The notes beneath the pieces are model-generated. The model ran no database searches. It was not told the origin of the DNA and saw nothing but the letters and a program-made list of their open reading frames with translations. The position numbers were made by a program, and so were the translations under genes. Of a DNA stretch of 51,733 nt, positions 1 through 8,784 are shown piece by piece (the stretch's first letter is position 1; every line of letters begins with the position of its first letter). Origin of the DNA: Hirschia sp. (lineage in GTDB: Bacteria > Pseudomonadota > Alphaproteobacteria > Caulobacterales > Hyphomonadaceae); assembly GCA_002709235.1 (NCBI GenBank), contig PAQI01000002.1:200810-252542 (forward strand), written 5' to 3'.

Positions 1-698
1 TCGTTGATGGACACGCCGCCAATGCGGATGCGGAAGAGGTCTGTCACATGCAGGCCGACCTGTTCGCACATGCGGCGTATCTGGCGCTTGCGGCCTTCCT
101 TGAGGATGAAGCGCAGGACCTGGCCATTGTCGCGGGTGACCTTTGCCGGGCGCAGCTGGCGGCCATCGAGCGACAGGCCGTGGCAGAGCTTTGCGATCTT
201 GTCGGGCGAGATCTTGCCGGTGACGGTGACGAGATATTCCTTGTCGACATTGGAGGTCGGGCCGATGATCGCCTTGGTCAGCACGCCGTCTTCGGTAAGC
301 AGCAGCAGGCCGCGCGAATCCTGGTCGAGCCGGCCAGCTGGCGCGAGGCGTGTGTCGCGGGTGGGGATGGCGGGCGACTGGCCGAACAGATTTGGCTTGT
401 TCACGAGGCGTGCGGCGGGGATCTGGTCATGCTCAGGCTGGGCGGAGACATAGCCCACCGGCTTGTTCAGTACGGCGGTGATCTGGGTGTCGAGCTTGTT
501 GGTGGCGGCCCCGGCAAGGGTGAGCGTTTCGCCCGTGATGATCTTGCGGCCGGCCTCTGTGACCACCGCGCCATTGATGGAGACCTGACCGGCCTCGATC
601 AGCGCATCTGCCTCGCGGCGCGAGCAGACGCCGGACTGGGCCAGCCATTTGTTGATCCGGCAGGGCTCGGCCTCCTTGTATGTTTTCGTCCAGGCCAG
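1..698 (-). CDS. 23S rRNA pseudouridine synthase, RluF/RluB type (partial, 3' end off window)
   Basis: Converts a uridine in 23S rRNA to pseudouridine. About 232 codons are visible. An N-terminal S4 RNA-binding domain (about residues 13-62, with RINKWLAQSGVCSRREAD) is followed by the synthase fold, with NKPVGYVS near 78 and the family motif GRLDQDSRGLLLLT near 122-135; Asp125 is the expected catalytic residue. RQIRRMCEQVG near the end of the visible part matches RluF best. The C-terminus is cut by the window edge. The start is odd: no ATG, GTG or TTG lies in frame between the stop at 729-731 and the S4 domain. A CTG at 698, six bases after AGGAG (705-709), is the best candidate. Which uridine is modified cannot be read from sequence. 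Confidence 0.88.
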   Translation of the reverse strand, partial: MAWTKTYKEAEPCRINKWLAQSGVCSRREADALIEAGQVSINGAVVTEAGRKIITGETLTLAGAATNKLDTQITAVLNKPVGYVSAQPEHDQIPAARLVNKPNLFGQSPAIPTRDTRLAPAGRLDQDSRGLLLLTEDGVLTKAIIGPTSNVDKEYLVTVTGKISPDKIAKLCHGLSLDGRQLRPAKVTRDNGQVLRFILKEGRKRQIRRMCEQVGLHVTDLFRIRIGGVSIN

Positions 699-849
699 AT
701 GGGGCTCCTGTAAGGATGGGGGTGCGTTTCAACCCGTCATAGGCTGAACTGATAATCAAGAGAAGCACCCAATCGCGTGACCTTGCCAGCGTGGCGCACT
801 ATCTGGAGAGTACACAAACGATTCCACGCCTGAAAGAAAGACGCGCGAC

Positions 850-1632
850 ATGCTGGTTCTCCTGTCCCCCGCCAAATCGCTGAACTATGAACCGGCCTCG
901 CAGGCGCCGCCAATGACGCCGCGGCTGATGGCGGACCAGACCTCGATATTGTGCAAGACCACGCGCGGCCTGTCGCGGCGCAAGCTGAAGGCGATGATGC
1001 ATATTTCCGATGATCTGGCGGATCTCAACTATCACCGTTTTCAGGCATTCCAGCCCGAGGGGGATCCGCAGGCGGAAAAGCAGGCTGTGCTGGCATTCAA
1101 TGGCGATGTCTATCTGGGGCTGGATGCAGCCTCGCTGTCGGGAGAGGACCTGGGCTGGGCGCAGGATCATATCCGCATATTGTCGGGCTTTTACGGCCTG
1201 CTGCGCCCGCTGGATGGCATGCAGCCCTATCGGCTGGAAATGGGCACGAGCCTGCACACGCGCCGGGGCGAGAGCCTCTATGATTTCTGGGGCGACCGGA
1301 TCTCCAAACAGCTCAATGCCGATATGGGACCGGATGAGACGGTGGTGAATCTGGCCTCGAACGAGTATTTCAAGGCGGTGGACAAGAAGGCGCTGAAGGC
1401 GCGGATCGTGACCTGTGATTTCAAGGATATCAGTGAAGACGGCAAGGCGCGCACGCTGGGCTTTTTTGCCAAGCGGGCCCGTGGGGCGATGGCGCGCTGG
1501 ATCGTCGAGAACCGGTGCGAGGATGTATCCGCGCTGAAAACGGCCGTGGTGGATGATTATCGTTTCCGCGAGGATCTTTCCAAGGGCGACAATTGGGTGT
1601 TCTCTCGTCCGCAACCGCCAAAGAAGAGCTGA
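850..1632 (+). CDS. yaaA: Peroxide stress protein YaaA (DUF328/UPF0246)
   Basis: A 260-aa cytoplasmic protein of the YaaA family. In E. coli, YaaA lowers free iron and limits damage during hydrogen peroxide stress, and the fold binds DNA in vitro. The start MLVLLSPAKSLNYEP and the internal blocks ISDDLADLN, AFNGDVYLGLDA, LSGFYGLLRPLDGMQPYRLEMG, YDFWGD, NLASNEYFKAV and KRARGAMARWIVENR align along the whole E. coli protein. Length is typical for the family. The start is the first ATG, with a weak GAAAG upstream. It is followed after 12 bases by a 2OG-Fe dioxygenase gene on the same strand, so the two and the ACT gene behind may be co-transcribed. Confidence 0.93.
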   Translation: MLVLLSPAKSLNYEPASQAPPMTPRLMADQTSILCKTTRGLSRRKLKAMMHISDDLADLNYHRFQAFQPEGDPQAEKQAVLAFNGDVYLGLDAASLSGEDLGWAQDHIRILSGFYGLLRPLDGMQPYRLEMGTSLHTRRGESLYDFWGDRISKQLNADMGPDETVVNLASNEYFKAVDKKALKARIVTCDFKDISEDGKARTLGFFAKRARGAMARWIVENRCEDVSALKTAVVDDYRFREDLSKGDNWVFSRPQPPKKS

Positions 1633-1644
1633 CAGGGCAAGGAT

Positions 1645-2478
1645 ATGAGCGACGAGACCCTCGCGTTTTTTCGCAAGCAGGCGCTGAGTATTTCAGACGC
1701 TGACCAGGATGCGTTTATCGGCGGGCTGGAAACCGCGTCGCGTGCGCTTGATGAGCTGAAGGCATCTGGCTGGTCGCATGTTCCCGCATGCGGCATGCGC
1801 GATATCCTGCAGGATGCAGACGCGCTTGAAGCGTGGGATGATTTTGTCGGCACATGGGATCATCTCAGCGAAGATCTGTTCATGGCCGATGGCGGGCGTT
1901 ATCGCCAGCGCAGCTATGCCGTGATCCGTCGCGACCGGCAGGGCCATGAATTGCTGCCGCCCCAACCCCATTACCAGAGCAAGGTCTATAACCGGGCCAA
2001 TGGCGGGGTGGATCGCTGGTTTGAGCCGATCTCCATGGCGGCGCTGAACAATCCGGCTTTCCGGGCGAGCCTGGAATTTGGCGCGACACTGTTTGACCGG
2101 ATGATTGGGTTTGGCCAGATGGCAGGCTCAGGCGATGAGGCTTTCATCGTGGAGGCGCACCAGTTTCGTATTCTGGCAGAGAGCGGTGTTCACGGGCAGC
2201 CGACGCCTGAGGGCATGCACCGCGATGGCGTGGATTTCGTGCTGGTCATGCTGATCAATCGGCGCAATGTCAGTGAGGGTGAAACGCGGCTGGCGCGCCC
2301 GGACGGGCAGATGCTGGGCAGCTTTACCCTGTGCGAGCCGATGGAAACAGTGGTGCTGGATGATCACCGTGTGCTGCATGGGGTGACGCCGATCCATACC
2401 GAAGATCCGGCGCTGTCGGGTGCACGTGATGTGCTGGTGCTGACCTATCGCAGGGATATTGGCGGCAAGGCGCTGTGA
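1645..2478 (+). CDS. 2OG-Fe(II) dioxygenase family protein (PF10014-like)
   Basis: A 277-aa protein resembling the 2OG-Fe dioxygenase family that includes bacterial free-amino-acid hydroxylases such as isoleucine 4-hydroxylase. Seen directly: an HxD pair in GMHRDGVDFV (H192, D194) and a distal His in VLHGV (H245), the usual 2-His-1-carboxylate iron triad, and a C-terminal Arg in LTYRR that could hold 2-oxoglutarate. The motif GETRLARPDGQ between them is typical of this family. The natural substrate is unknown; hydroxylation of an amino acid is inference. The stop overlaps the start of the ACT-domain gene by four bases (GTGA), which suggests translational coupling and possibly that the ACT protein senses the same amino acid. 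Confidence 0.75.
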   Translation: MSDETLAFFRKQALSISDADQDAFIGGLETASRALDELKASGWSHVPACGMRDILQDADALEAWDDFVGTWDHLSEDLFMADGGRYRQRSYAVIRRDRQGHELLPPQPHYQSKVYNRANGGVDRWFEPISMAALNNPAFRASLEFGATLFDRMIGFGQMAGSGDEAFIVEAHQFRILAESGVHGQPTPEGMHRDGVDFVLVMLINRRNVSEGETRLARPDGQMLGSFTLCEPMETVVLDDHRVLHGVTPIHTEDPALSGARDVLVLTYRRDIGGKAL

Positions 2479-2879
2479 GTGGCGACACGGATCTGGCGAG
2501 GTTGCTGGCCAGCATGTCGCCCGTGCTGATCGAAGGCGTGTTTGTTTTTGCCAGCGTCGAGCCGGGCAGGGATCTGGCAGGCGTGGATGTGGTGATGCAG
2601 TTTCGTGAGGCGGAGGGGCTCACCCTGGTGTTGCGCCGAGAGGATGCGATGGCGCAGGCCATTGCGGCAGACTATCCCTGCCGGATGATTACGCTGAATG
2701 TGCACTCATCGCTGGAAGCGGTGGGGTTTCTGGCTGTGATCACGCGGGCGCTGGCCGCAGACGGGATCAGCGTGAATGCGGTGTCGGCCTTTTATCACGA
2801 TCATCTGTTCGTGCCCGAAGCACGCGCCGCGGATGCGATGGCAGTGCTGGAGCGGTTGGCGGCCACCGGGGCCGCCTAG
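2475..2879 (+). CDS. ACT domain-containing protein (COG3602/DUF2241-like)
   Basis: A 134-aa protein with two short ACT-like halves: an N-terminal part (LARLLASMSPVLIEGVFVF) and a C-terminal ACT fold (SSLEAVGFLAVITRALAADGISVNAVSAFYHDHLFVP) followed by a helix that ends in VLERLAATGAA. ACT domains bind amino acids and usually regulate enzymes or transporters. The start is a GTG inside GTGA, overlapping the dioxygenase stop, so translation is probably coupled. A role as amino-acid sensor for that enzyme is inference. The stop lies only three bases before the end of a convergent amidohydrolase gene. Confidence 0.8.
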   Translation: MSGDTDLARLLASMSPVLIEGVFVFASVEPGRDLAGVDVVMQFREAEGLTLVLRREDAMAQAIAADYPCRMITLNVHSSLEAVGFLAVITRALAADGISVNAVSAFYHDHLFVPEARAADAMAVLERLAATGAA

Positions 2880-2882
2880 CGC

Positions 2883-4148
2883 TTACTTGTAGGCCACTCT
2901 TTCATCATCGGGCATGTCCGAGACATTGAGGTAGCGGTCGCGCAGGCGGGTCTGGCGGGAGGTCATGTCCTGGGGCTGGCCGTCAATATAGACGGCGACT
3001 GGGCTGGACATCAGTTCCAGCGGGTCTCCATCCCAGATCACCACATCGGCGGTTGCGCCATTTGACAGCGTGCCCAGATCCTTGCGGCCATAGATCATGG
3101 CGGGTGTGCTGGAGATGGCGGCGAAGGCGGTATCCCAGTCGAGCCCATTGGCGACGGCTATGCCTGCAAGCTGTGCGATCAGGCGTGAATTGTGACTGGC
3201 CTCGCCCGGATCAGCGAAGGCGATGGTCACGCCTGCTTCACCCAGTCGGGCGGCGTTTTCCATGGTGGCACCGAGCATTTCAAAGCTGGCGGGCAGGTTT
3301 TCCATCGGGTTGATGATGACAGGGATTCCGGACGCTGCCAGCTCATCTGCCACGCGCCAGCCTTCCTCGGCACCGATCAGGATGATGTCGAGATCCGGTT
3401 CTTCCTGTTTGAGCTCGATGACCTTCAGCAGGTCGGACGCGCGATGGACCGAGATCATGAGCGGGATCTCGCCATTGAGAACCGGGGCCAGCCGTGCGGC
3501 CTCGCGGCGGGACAGGACATCGCCTTCACCGTGATTGGCATAGCGCAGCGGATGACGGGCATCATCGAAGGCGGCTTCCAGCCATGCCCATGCAGCGGCG
3601 CGCGACCCACCGGACAGCGAGGCACCGCGCTCGCCAAGGGCGGCATAGAGGAATGCCTTGTCCTTGCTGACGCTGTTGAAGTCTCCCGATGTGTCAGCAA
3701 TGGCACCATAGCCGCCCAGCATGCCGCTGGATGCTGTGAGCGCCAGTGCGACGCGGGTGATGCCTTCAATGCGGGTGACATCCACGGCGGTTGCATCGGG
3801 GTTGAATTCGTCCGCAGCCTGAAGGGAGATCTGCAGTGCTGATCCACCGGCGCGGGTGTCATTGGTGGCATCCTCCGCGCCGATCTCGACAAGCCCGACG
3901 GTCGAGAAAGGGGCGAACAGGCCGGGCGTGACCCATTGGCCTGTTGCGTCGACAATGGTTGCGCCATCCGGGGCTGTGCCCGTGCCTACCGATGTGATCT
4001 TGCCATTGGTGATGATGACGGTGGCATCCTCTATGATGCCGTTATCAGTGTTGGTGACGACCTTGCCGCCGGTGATGGCGATGGTCTGCGCCTGCGCGGT
4101 CAGCGCTGCGATGACGAGGCAGAGGCAGGTGAGAGCCGAACGGATCAT
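2883..4148 (-). CDS. Secreted amidohydrolase-like protein lacking the HxH metal motif
   Basis: A 421-aa protein with a Sec signal peptide (MIRSALTCLCLVIAALTAQAQ, cleavage after AQA) and an amidohydrolase-superfamily fold: an N-terminal small domain (ITGGKVVTNTDNGIIEDATVIITNGKI), the VTPGL strand, and a C-terminal NGATADVVIWDGDPLE segment. After VTPGL, where active members carry an HxH that binds metal, this protein reads FAPFSTVGLVEIG with no histidine. It may be a non-catalytic partner or use another chemistry. Its ATG overlaps the stop of the upstream amidohydrolase gene by four bases (ATGA), so the two are made together, and a heteromer is plausible. Substrate is unknown. Confidence 0.82.
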   Translation of the reverse strand: MIRSALTCLCLVIAALTAQAQTIAITGGKVVTNTDNGIIEDATVIITNGKITSVGTGTAPDGATIVDATGQWVTPGLFAPFSTVGLVEIGAEDATNDTRAGGSALQISLQAADEFNPDATAVDVTRIEGITRVALALTASSGMLGGYGAIADTSGDFNSVSKDKAFLYAALGERGASLSGGSRAAAWAWLEAAFDDARHPLRYANHGEGDVLSRREAARLAPVLNGEIPLMISVHRASDLLKVIELKQEEPDLDIILIGAEEGWRVADELAASGIPVIINPMENLPASFEMLGATMENAARLGEAGVTIAFADPGEASHNSRLIAQLAGIAVANGLDWDTAFAAISSTPAMIYGRKDLGTLSNGATADVVIWDGDPLELMSSPVAVYIDGQPQDMTSRQTRLRDRYLNVSDMPDDERVAYK

Positions 4149-5623
4149 TTTGCATCTCCTTCGCCGGGCTGGCCGAGTTCAAAGTCACTGACGGGGCGCT
4201 TGGCGGGATCATCGCGGTCATAGATGACGGCACCGTCCACCAGCGTCATTTCGGCCTGTGTGTAGACGCTGAAGGGTTCGCCAGACCAGATCACGACATC
4301 TGCTGCCTTGCCCGCTTCCAGCGTGCCGGTCTTGTCCAGAATACCCATTGCCTTGGCCGGATTGCGTGAGAGCCAGGTCCAGGCTTCGGGCTTTGTGATG
4401 TTGAGCCCGGCTTTCTGGCCGTCTGCGAGCGCCTTGGCGGCCTCCTGATTGAGGCGCTGAATGCCGTATTCGCTGTCAGAATGGACAATGGCGCAGCCAT
4501 TGGGGGCGGCGTGAACCATGGGGATGTTCTCGCGAATGCCGTCATAGGCTTCGGCCTTGAAGCCCCACCAGTCAGCCCAGAGCGCGCCGCAAACGCCTTC
4601 TTCGGCCAGGAGATCGGCAATCTTGTAGGCTTCAACGCCGTGGTGGAAGGCGGTGACCTTGTAGCCGAATTCCTTCGACATATCTATGATCTGGGCCATC
4701 TCGTCGGCACGGTAGCAATGCATCTGGACGAGGATGTCCCCGTCGAGCACGCCCTTGAGCGTGTCCAGTTCCAGATCGCGGCTGGGCGGTGTGGGGGCGT
4801 CGTCCTTGTCGCCGACTTCATAGGCGGAGAAATCCTTTTCGTATTTCTCCCATTTTTCCTTGTATTCGGCGGCCTTGGCCCAAGCGGTGCGATAGCCTGC
4901 GACATTGCCCATGCGCGAGAAGGGCGCGCCGCCAGGGAAGCCGCCCTTGCCATAGCCATAGACGCGCTTTGGGTTTTCCCCGCAGGCCATTTTCAGCGTG
5001 TAGGGCGCGTCCGGGAATTTCATTTCCTGCACGGTGCGTGCGGGGACATTCTTCAGCGTGACGCCGCGCCCGCCAAACAGGTTTGCAGAACCGGGCAGGA
5101 CCAGAAGCGATGTGACACCACCCGCTGATGCGCGCGAGAAGCCGGGGTCTTGCGGCCAGACGCTGTGTTCGGCCCAGACTTCGGCGGTGACAGGCGCAGA
5201 GACCTCATTGCCATCGCCATGGGCGCTGATGCCGGGCGAGGGATAGACGCCAAGGTGGGAGTGGATGTCGATAATGCCGGGGGTGACGAACTTGCCGGTG
5301 CCGTCGATGAATGTGTCGACGCTGGCAGGGGCGGTGATGTCCTGACCGATCTCGGTGATCTTGCCATCGGTGATCAGCACATCGCCATTCTCGATCATGC
5401 CGCCCAGACCATCATAGATCGTGGCGTCGGTGATCAGCATGGTGGAGGACGCCATCGGTGTGTAGGTCGAGGGGAAAGGGTCGGTCGGCACGGATGCCTT
5501 TTCCACCTTGTCGCGCGTTGCGGCGCTGGCGGATGTGTCGCCGGACCCGGTGGATGTGCTCGCGCAGGCCTGTATGGCGAGCGATGCGCTCAGGCCCAAG
5601 AGGAGTTTGGCGATTATATTCAT
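4145..5623 (-). CDS. Amidohydrolase family lipoprotein
   Basis: A 492-aa member of the amidohydrolase superfamily. I chose the internal ATG at 5623 because it opens a lipoprotein signal, MNIIAKLLLGLSASLAIQAC, with the lipidated Cys at 20, followed by a Ser/Thr/Ala-rich linker. The metal motif HSH lies in TPGIIDIHSHLGVY, and further family blocks are GGVTSLLVLPGSANLFGGRG, the His in TAFHHGVEAYK, HSDSEYGIQRLNQEA and GKAADVVIWSGEPF. It should therefore be anchored on the periplasmic face and bind metal, unlike its coupled downstream partner, which lacks HxH. Such pairs are often labelled imidazolonepropionase-like, but the true substrate is not known. tsaC lies upstream on the same strand, 117 bases away. 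Confidence 0.85.
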   Translation of the reverse strand: MNIIAKLLLGLSASLAIQACASTSTGSGDTSASAATRDKVEKASVPTDPFPSTYTPMASSTMLITDATIYDGLGGMIENGDVLITDGKITEIGQDITAPASVDTFIDGTGKFVTPGIIDIHSHLGVYPSPGISAHGDGNEVSAPVTAEVWAEHSVWPQDPGFSRASAGGVTSLLVLPGSANLFGGRGVTLKNVPARTVQEMKFPDAPYTLKMACGENPKRVYGYGKGGFPGGAPFSRMGNVAGYRTAWAKAAEYKEKWEKYEKDFSAYEVGDKDDAPTPPSRDLELDTLKGVLDGDILVQMHCYRADEMAQIIDMSKEFGYKVTAFHHGVEAYKIADLLAEEGVCGALWADWWGFKAEAYDGIRENIPMVHAAPNGCAIVHSDSEYGIQRLNQEAAKALADGQKAGLNITKPEAWTWLSRNPAKAMGILDKTGTLEAGKAADVVIWSGEPFSVYTQAEMTLVDGAVIYDRDDPAKRPVSDFELGQPGEGDAK

Positions 5624-5740
5624 ATGTTCAGCCCCGGTCTTCCTGCTGGCCACAGGCTGCAATGGGTGGGCATGTAACGTCAAGCAAAGTCGCGAATTGG
5701 GGGAATTTATCTTGCCGTTTGGTCGGGCCGTGGAACAGCT

Positions 5741-6685
5741 TCAAACCGAAGCGCGGTCAAGGCGGTCATTTATGGCTTCGCCCAGCCCGTGACGGGGAAT
5801 CCTGGCAATGGCGATATGGCTGTGATGTGCATCAAGGGCGCGCAGCATGTGAAAGAGATTGGCAGCGGCTTCCACGAGGTCGCCGGTTGGAGACAGGTTG
5901 GCGGCGGCTTCATGAGGGGTGGGGCCGAAGGCGAGCCACGCTTCGCCGGGCTCAGGCGCGTCGGCATTGATACGCAGGCGGGCATTGGGCGCGTAATGGC
6001 GCTTCATCATGCCGGGGCTGGAGATGGTCTTGCCGGGCTTGGCCAGTGGGCCTGTGATCGCCTCAATGATGTCGCGGGCAATGGCACCGGGACGCAGCAG
6101 GGCGGGTTGATCGCCTGCCAGAGAGACAACGGTGGATTCAATGCCGGACCGGCACGGGCCGCCATCGAGGATCAGCTCCAGCTTGTCGCCCAGCTGGTCG
6201 GCGACATGTTGGGCGGTGGTAGGTGACAGGCGCTCGGACGGGTTGGCGGAAGGGGCTGCCAGCGGGCCGCCGAACTGTTCGATCAGGGCCTGCGCCACGG
6301 GATGTTGCGGCATGCGGATGGCGATGGTGTCGAGCCCGGCGGTCACAAGATCAGAGACCGGGCAATCGGGTCGTTTGGGCAGGACGAGGGTTAGTCCACC
6401 GGGCCAGAAGCGGTCTGCGAGCTGTTGGGCAAGGGGTGAGAAGATTGCCAGCTGCTCAGCCATTTGCCGGTTGCTGACATGAGAGATCAGCGGGTTGAAG
6501 GCGGGGCGCTGCTTGGCTTCGAAGATGCGCGCGACAGCGGTGTCATTGCAGGCATTGGCGGCGAGCCCGTAGACCGTCTCCGTGGGCATGGCAACAAGGC
6601 CGCCATGACGCAGAATGTTCACGGCGGCCTTGATTGTATCGGCGTCAGCCTGGCTGACCTTCGCGGTCATGTTCCTGCCGGACAT
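5741..6685 (-). CDS. L-threonylcarbamoyladenylate synthase, two-domain Sua5 type
   Basis: Makes threonylcarbamoyl-AMP from threonine, bicarbonate and ATP for the t6A37 modification of ANN-decoding tRNAs. The YrdC domain (about residues 15-205) shows GGLVAMPTETVYGLAANA, FEAKQRPAFNPLISHV and PLAAPSANPSERLSPTTAQHV. The linker SPGMMKRHYAPNARL and the C-terminal Sua5 domain, ending ALDAHHSHIAIARIPRHGLGEAINDRLDRAS, mark the long Sua5 form. The start is either 6685 (five bases after the stop of the cytochrome b561-YceI gene) or the ATG at 6670; both keep the domain whole. Position suggests co-transcription with the YceI cluster upstream. The gene is normally essential. Confidence 0.92.
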   Translation of the reverse strand: MSGRNMTAKVSQADADTIKAAVNILRHGGLVAMPTETVYGLAANACNDTAVARIFEAKQRPAFNPLISHVSNRQMAEQLAIFSPLAQQLADRFWPGGLTLVLPKRPDCPVSDLVTAGLDTIAIRMPQHPVAQALIEQFGGPLAAPSANPSERLSPTTAQHVADQLGDKLELILDGGPCRSGIESTVVSLAGDQPALLRPGAIARDIIEAITGPLAKPGKTISSPGMMKRHYAPNARLRINADAPEPGEAWLAFGPTPHEAAANLSPTGDLVEAAANLFHMLRALDAHHSHIAIARIPRHGLGEAINDRLDRASV

Positions 6686-6690
6686 GTCAT

Positions 6691-7929
6691 TCAGTTGCCG
6701 CCAGTGTGTGTCGCTTCAAGGTGGATGTTCACGTTGAAGGTCTCGTCGACATAGTCTGCGCCCTTGTCGTTGACGACGCCGACCTTCATGTCGAGGCGGT
6801 TCATTGCGACACTGGCATCGACCACGGCCTTGTCATCGGTGATGTCGAGGGTGAAGGGCAGGCGCACCGGATAGTCTATGCCCTTGAATTTCAGCACGCC
6901 GGTAACCTCATAGCCGTCATCAACGACGAAAGCGCCGGTGGCCCGGAAGCTGGCTGTGGGGTGGTTGGCGGTATCGAGAAAGTCACCGATCTTGAGCGAG
7001 TTCTTCACATAGCTTTCATTGGCGCTATCGACGACGCGGGCGGAGGTCATGTCCACCGTGGTGCGGATCTGGGCACCGGCGGGGGCGCTGGCGTCGAACA
7101 GGATCTGTGAGTCCCAGTCATCAAAGGCGATGGTGAAGGGCGCACCGTCATACATGCCGGTTGCTGTGATGGTGCTGGCGTCTTCGTCGACGGCCCAGTT
7201 GGCTGTGTAGCCGGACATGGTGGTCTTGGCTTCTTCGGCTGGCTCTGCGCTGGCACCGCCGCCGCCAAGTGTGCCGAGACCAAGGACAACGAGGAAGAAC
7301 CCGATCGCGCCGCCAAAGGCGACAAGTGCGCCCTTGGGCTTGTGCTCGGGGCCATCGGTCTGGCCGAATACGCCCGGTGCCATGCGTGCAATCAGGCGGT
7401 CTTTGTCGAGGAACTGGTGTTTCAAGGCGGCACCCACATGTAGAACAAGAAGGACAATCACCACCCAGGCCTGCTTGCCGTGAAGGTTTTCCAGGATCGG
7501 GTGGAGCGCACGTTTTGTCTCGGCGCTGAGGCTGGAGAATACCGCCAAATGCGGCCACTCAATGGCGCCGAACAGCACGGTTGGCAGTCCACGTGCGGAG
7601 GCGGATACGAGGATCCAGCCGGTCAGAGGCAGGCCGATCATCACCACATAGAACAGGATATGCACAGCCGAAGCAGCCTTTTGCTGCCAAAAGGGCATGG
7701 GCGGTTCTTCGGGCGGCTTGTTCATCAAGCGCCACAAAAGGCGGGCGATGGACAGTACGAGAAGGGTGATGCCGATGGATTTGTGCAGCTGATAGAGACC
7801 AGACTTGTTGGGCGCATCATTGGGCAGGTCGCCCATATACCAGCCCAGTGCGATCATTCCGATTATACCGAGCGCCAACGCCCAGTGCAGTCCGATTGCG
7901 ACGGCTGAATAGCGGTGATTGCGTAACAT
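6691..7929 (-). CDS. Cytochrome b561 fused to a YceI domain
   Basis: A 412-aa fusion. The N-terminal part (about 1-185) is a four-helix cytochrome b561 with haem-ligand histidines expected in LHWALALG, LYQLHKSIG, VHILFYVVM and LVLHVGAALKHQF. A fifth hydrophobic stretch (FGGAIGFFLVVLGLGTLG) follows, then a YceI beta-barrel domain (about 230-412, ending FNVNIHLEATHTGGN) that binds polyisoprenoids in characterised members. The ATG at 7929 is preceded by GAGAGGG; a TTG 18 bases upstream is a poorer start. The topology puts the lipocalin-like YceI part in the periplasm next to the haem membrane domain, suggesting electron transfer to or from a quinone-like isoprenoid. Two separate YceI genes lie immediately upstream. 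Confidence 0.9.
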   Translation of the reverse strand: MLRNHRYSAVAIGLHWALALGIIGMIALGWYMGDLPNDAPNKSGLYQLHKSIGITLLVLSIARLLWRLMNKPPEEPPMPFWQQKAASAVHILFYVVMIGLPLTGWILVSASARGLPTVLFGAIEWPHLAVFSSLSAETKRALHPILENLHGKQAWVVIVLLVLHVGAALKHQFLDKDRLIARMAPGVFGQTDGPEHKPKGALVAFGGAIGFFLVVLGLGTLGGGGASAEPAEEAKTTMSGYTANWAVDEDASTITATGMYDGAPFTIAFDDWDSQILFDASAPAGAQIRTTVDMTSARVVDSANESYVKNSLKIGDFLDTANHPTASFRATGAFVVDDGYEVTGVLKFKGIDYPVRLPFTLDITDDKAVVDASVAMNRLDMKVGVVNDKGADYVDETFNVNIHLEATHTGGN

Positions 7930-8014
7930 GGTGTGCCCTCTCTTCAATTCCGGCGAACAGATGTCTCATCAAACATTGAATGTCGAGATCTTCCGTCGCG
8001 ACAGCCGGACGATG

Positions 8015-8659
8015 TCAGTCTTCAGCTGCGTCACTCTGGTGAAATTCCGCCTCGATCGTGAAGCGCGTTTCGTCGCTGACCGTATTGGGCACCATGGCGT
8101 CCAGGCCGAATTCGGAGCGCATGAATGAGCCATCAGCGGAAAAGCCCAGAATCTTCTGCCCCGGTGCCCAGGGGAAGGTGTTGGAGCCATTGAAGGTGAC
8201 ATTCATGCTGATCGGTTTGGTGATGCCCTTGAGGGTCAGATTGCCGGTCATCACGCCGATATTGTCGCCGGTGACTTCAATGGCGGTCGATTCAAAGAGG
8301 ATCTGCGGATAGGTGTTGGCGTCGAGGAACTTGCCATCATAGGCGAGCTCATTGAGCCACTCATCCTGACCTTCGGGTATCCAGACATCAATCGAGGTCG
8401 GGTCGATAATGGCCTTGACGGTGGAGGTTTCGGGCGCGTCGGGATTGAAGTCGAGCGCGATGTCGAATTCGTTGAAGCGCATCGTGTACCAGGACAGGCC
8501 GAAATGCTTGACCTGAAAGGTCAGCGTGGCGTGCGATTTGTCCACGGCGTAAGTGGCAGCCTTGAGCGATTCAACCGATTGCTTTGGTGGGCTGACGCAG
8601 GCTGACAGACCCATGACGGACATGATGGCGACAGAGCAGGCTGTGAGTATGCGGTTCAT
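8015..8659 (-). CDS. YceI family lipoprotein
   Basis: A 214-aa YceI-domain protein with a lipoprotein signal (MNRILTACSVAIMSVMGLSAC). The start at 8659 is preceded by GGGGG at a good distance; an upstream in-frame start would bury the signal. YceI domains form a lipocalin-like barrel that holds long isoprenoid chains. Typical blocks are TYAVDKSHATLTFQVKHFGLSWY, FESTAIEVTGDNIGVMTGNLTLKGITKPI, VTFNG and MRSEFGLDAMVPNTVSDETRFTIEAEF. It lies between the b561-YceI fusion and a third YceI lipoprotein on the same strand and aligns with that neighbour nearly end to end, so the pair arose by tandem duplication. Confidence 0.92.
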   Translation of the reverse strand: MNRILTACSVAIMSVMGLSACVSPPKQSVESLKAATYAVDKSHATLTFQVKHFGLSWYTMRFNEFDIALDFNPDAPETSTVKAIIDPTSIDVWIPEGQDEWLNELAYDGKFLDANTYPQILFESTAIEVTGDNIGVMTGNLTLKGITKPISMNVTFNGSNTFPWAPGQKILGFSADGSFMRSEFGLDAMVPNTVSDETRFTIEAEFHQSDAAED

Positions 8660-8729
8660 GGTGGCCCCCTTGAAAACGTGCCCCGGAAACGGGTCTGGAG
8701 TAGACGTCAGATGTGTTGCAAAATCAGGC

Positions 8730-8764
8730 AATGTCCCGTCTCGACAGCCTGGAGACGGGACATT
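8730..8764 (-). terminator. Perfect 13-bp hairpin after a YceI gene, possible terminator
   Basis: The arms 8730-8742 and 8752-8764 are exact inverted repeats (AATGTCCCGTCTC and its complement) around a 9-base loop. Reading on the minus strand it stands 20 bases after the stop of the 248-aa YceI gene and is followed by GCCTGATTTTGC, a weak U tract. It may end or attenuate transcription before the next YceI gene. Confidence 0.55.
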
Positions 8765-8784
8765 CCGATTAGTGGCCCTTGTGC

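Noticed and set aside
48-713. A 221-codon open frame on the plus strand over the pseudouridine synthase
   Set aside because: It is the antisense shadow of the S4/synthase gene; it has no family motif or ribosome binding site, and the minus strand carries all conserved synthase motifs.
799-1614. Long open frame opposite yaaA
   Set aside because: Antisense to a gene conserved along its whole length; composition is typical of shadow frames in GC-rich DNA.
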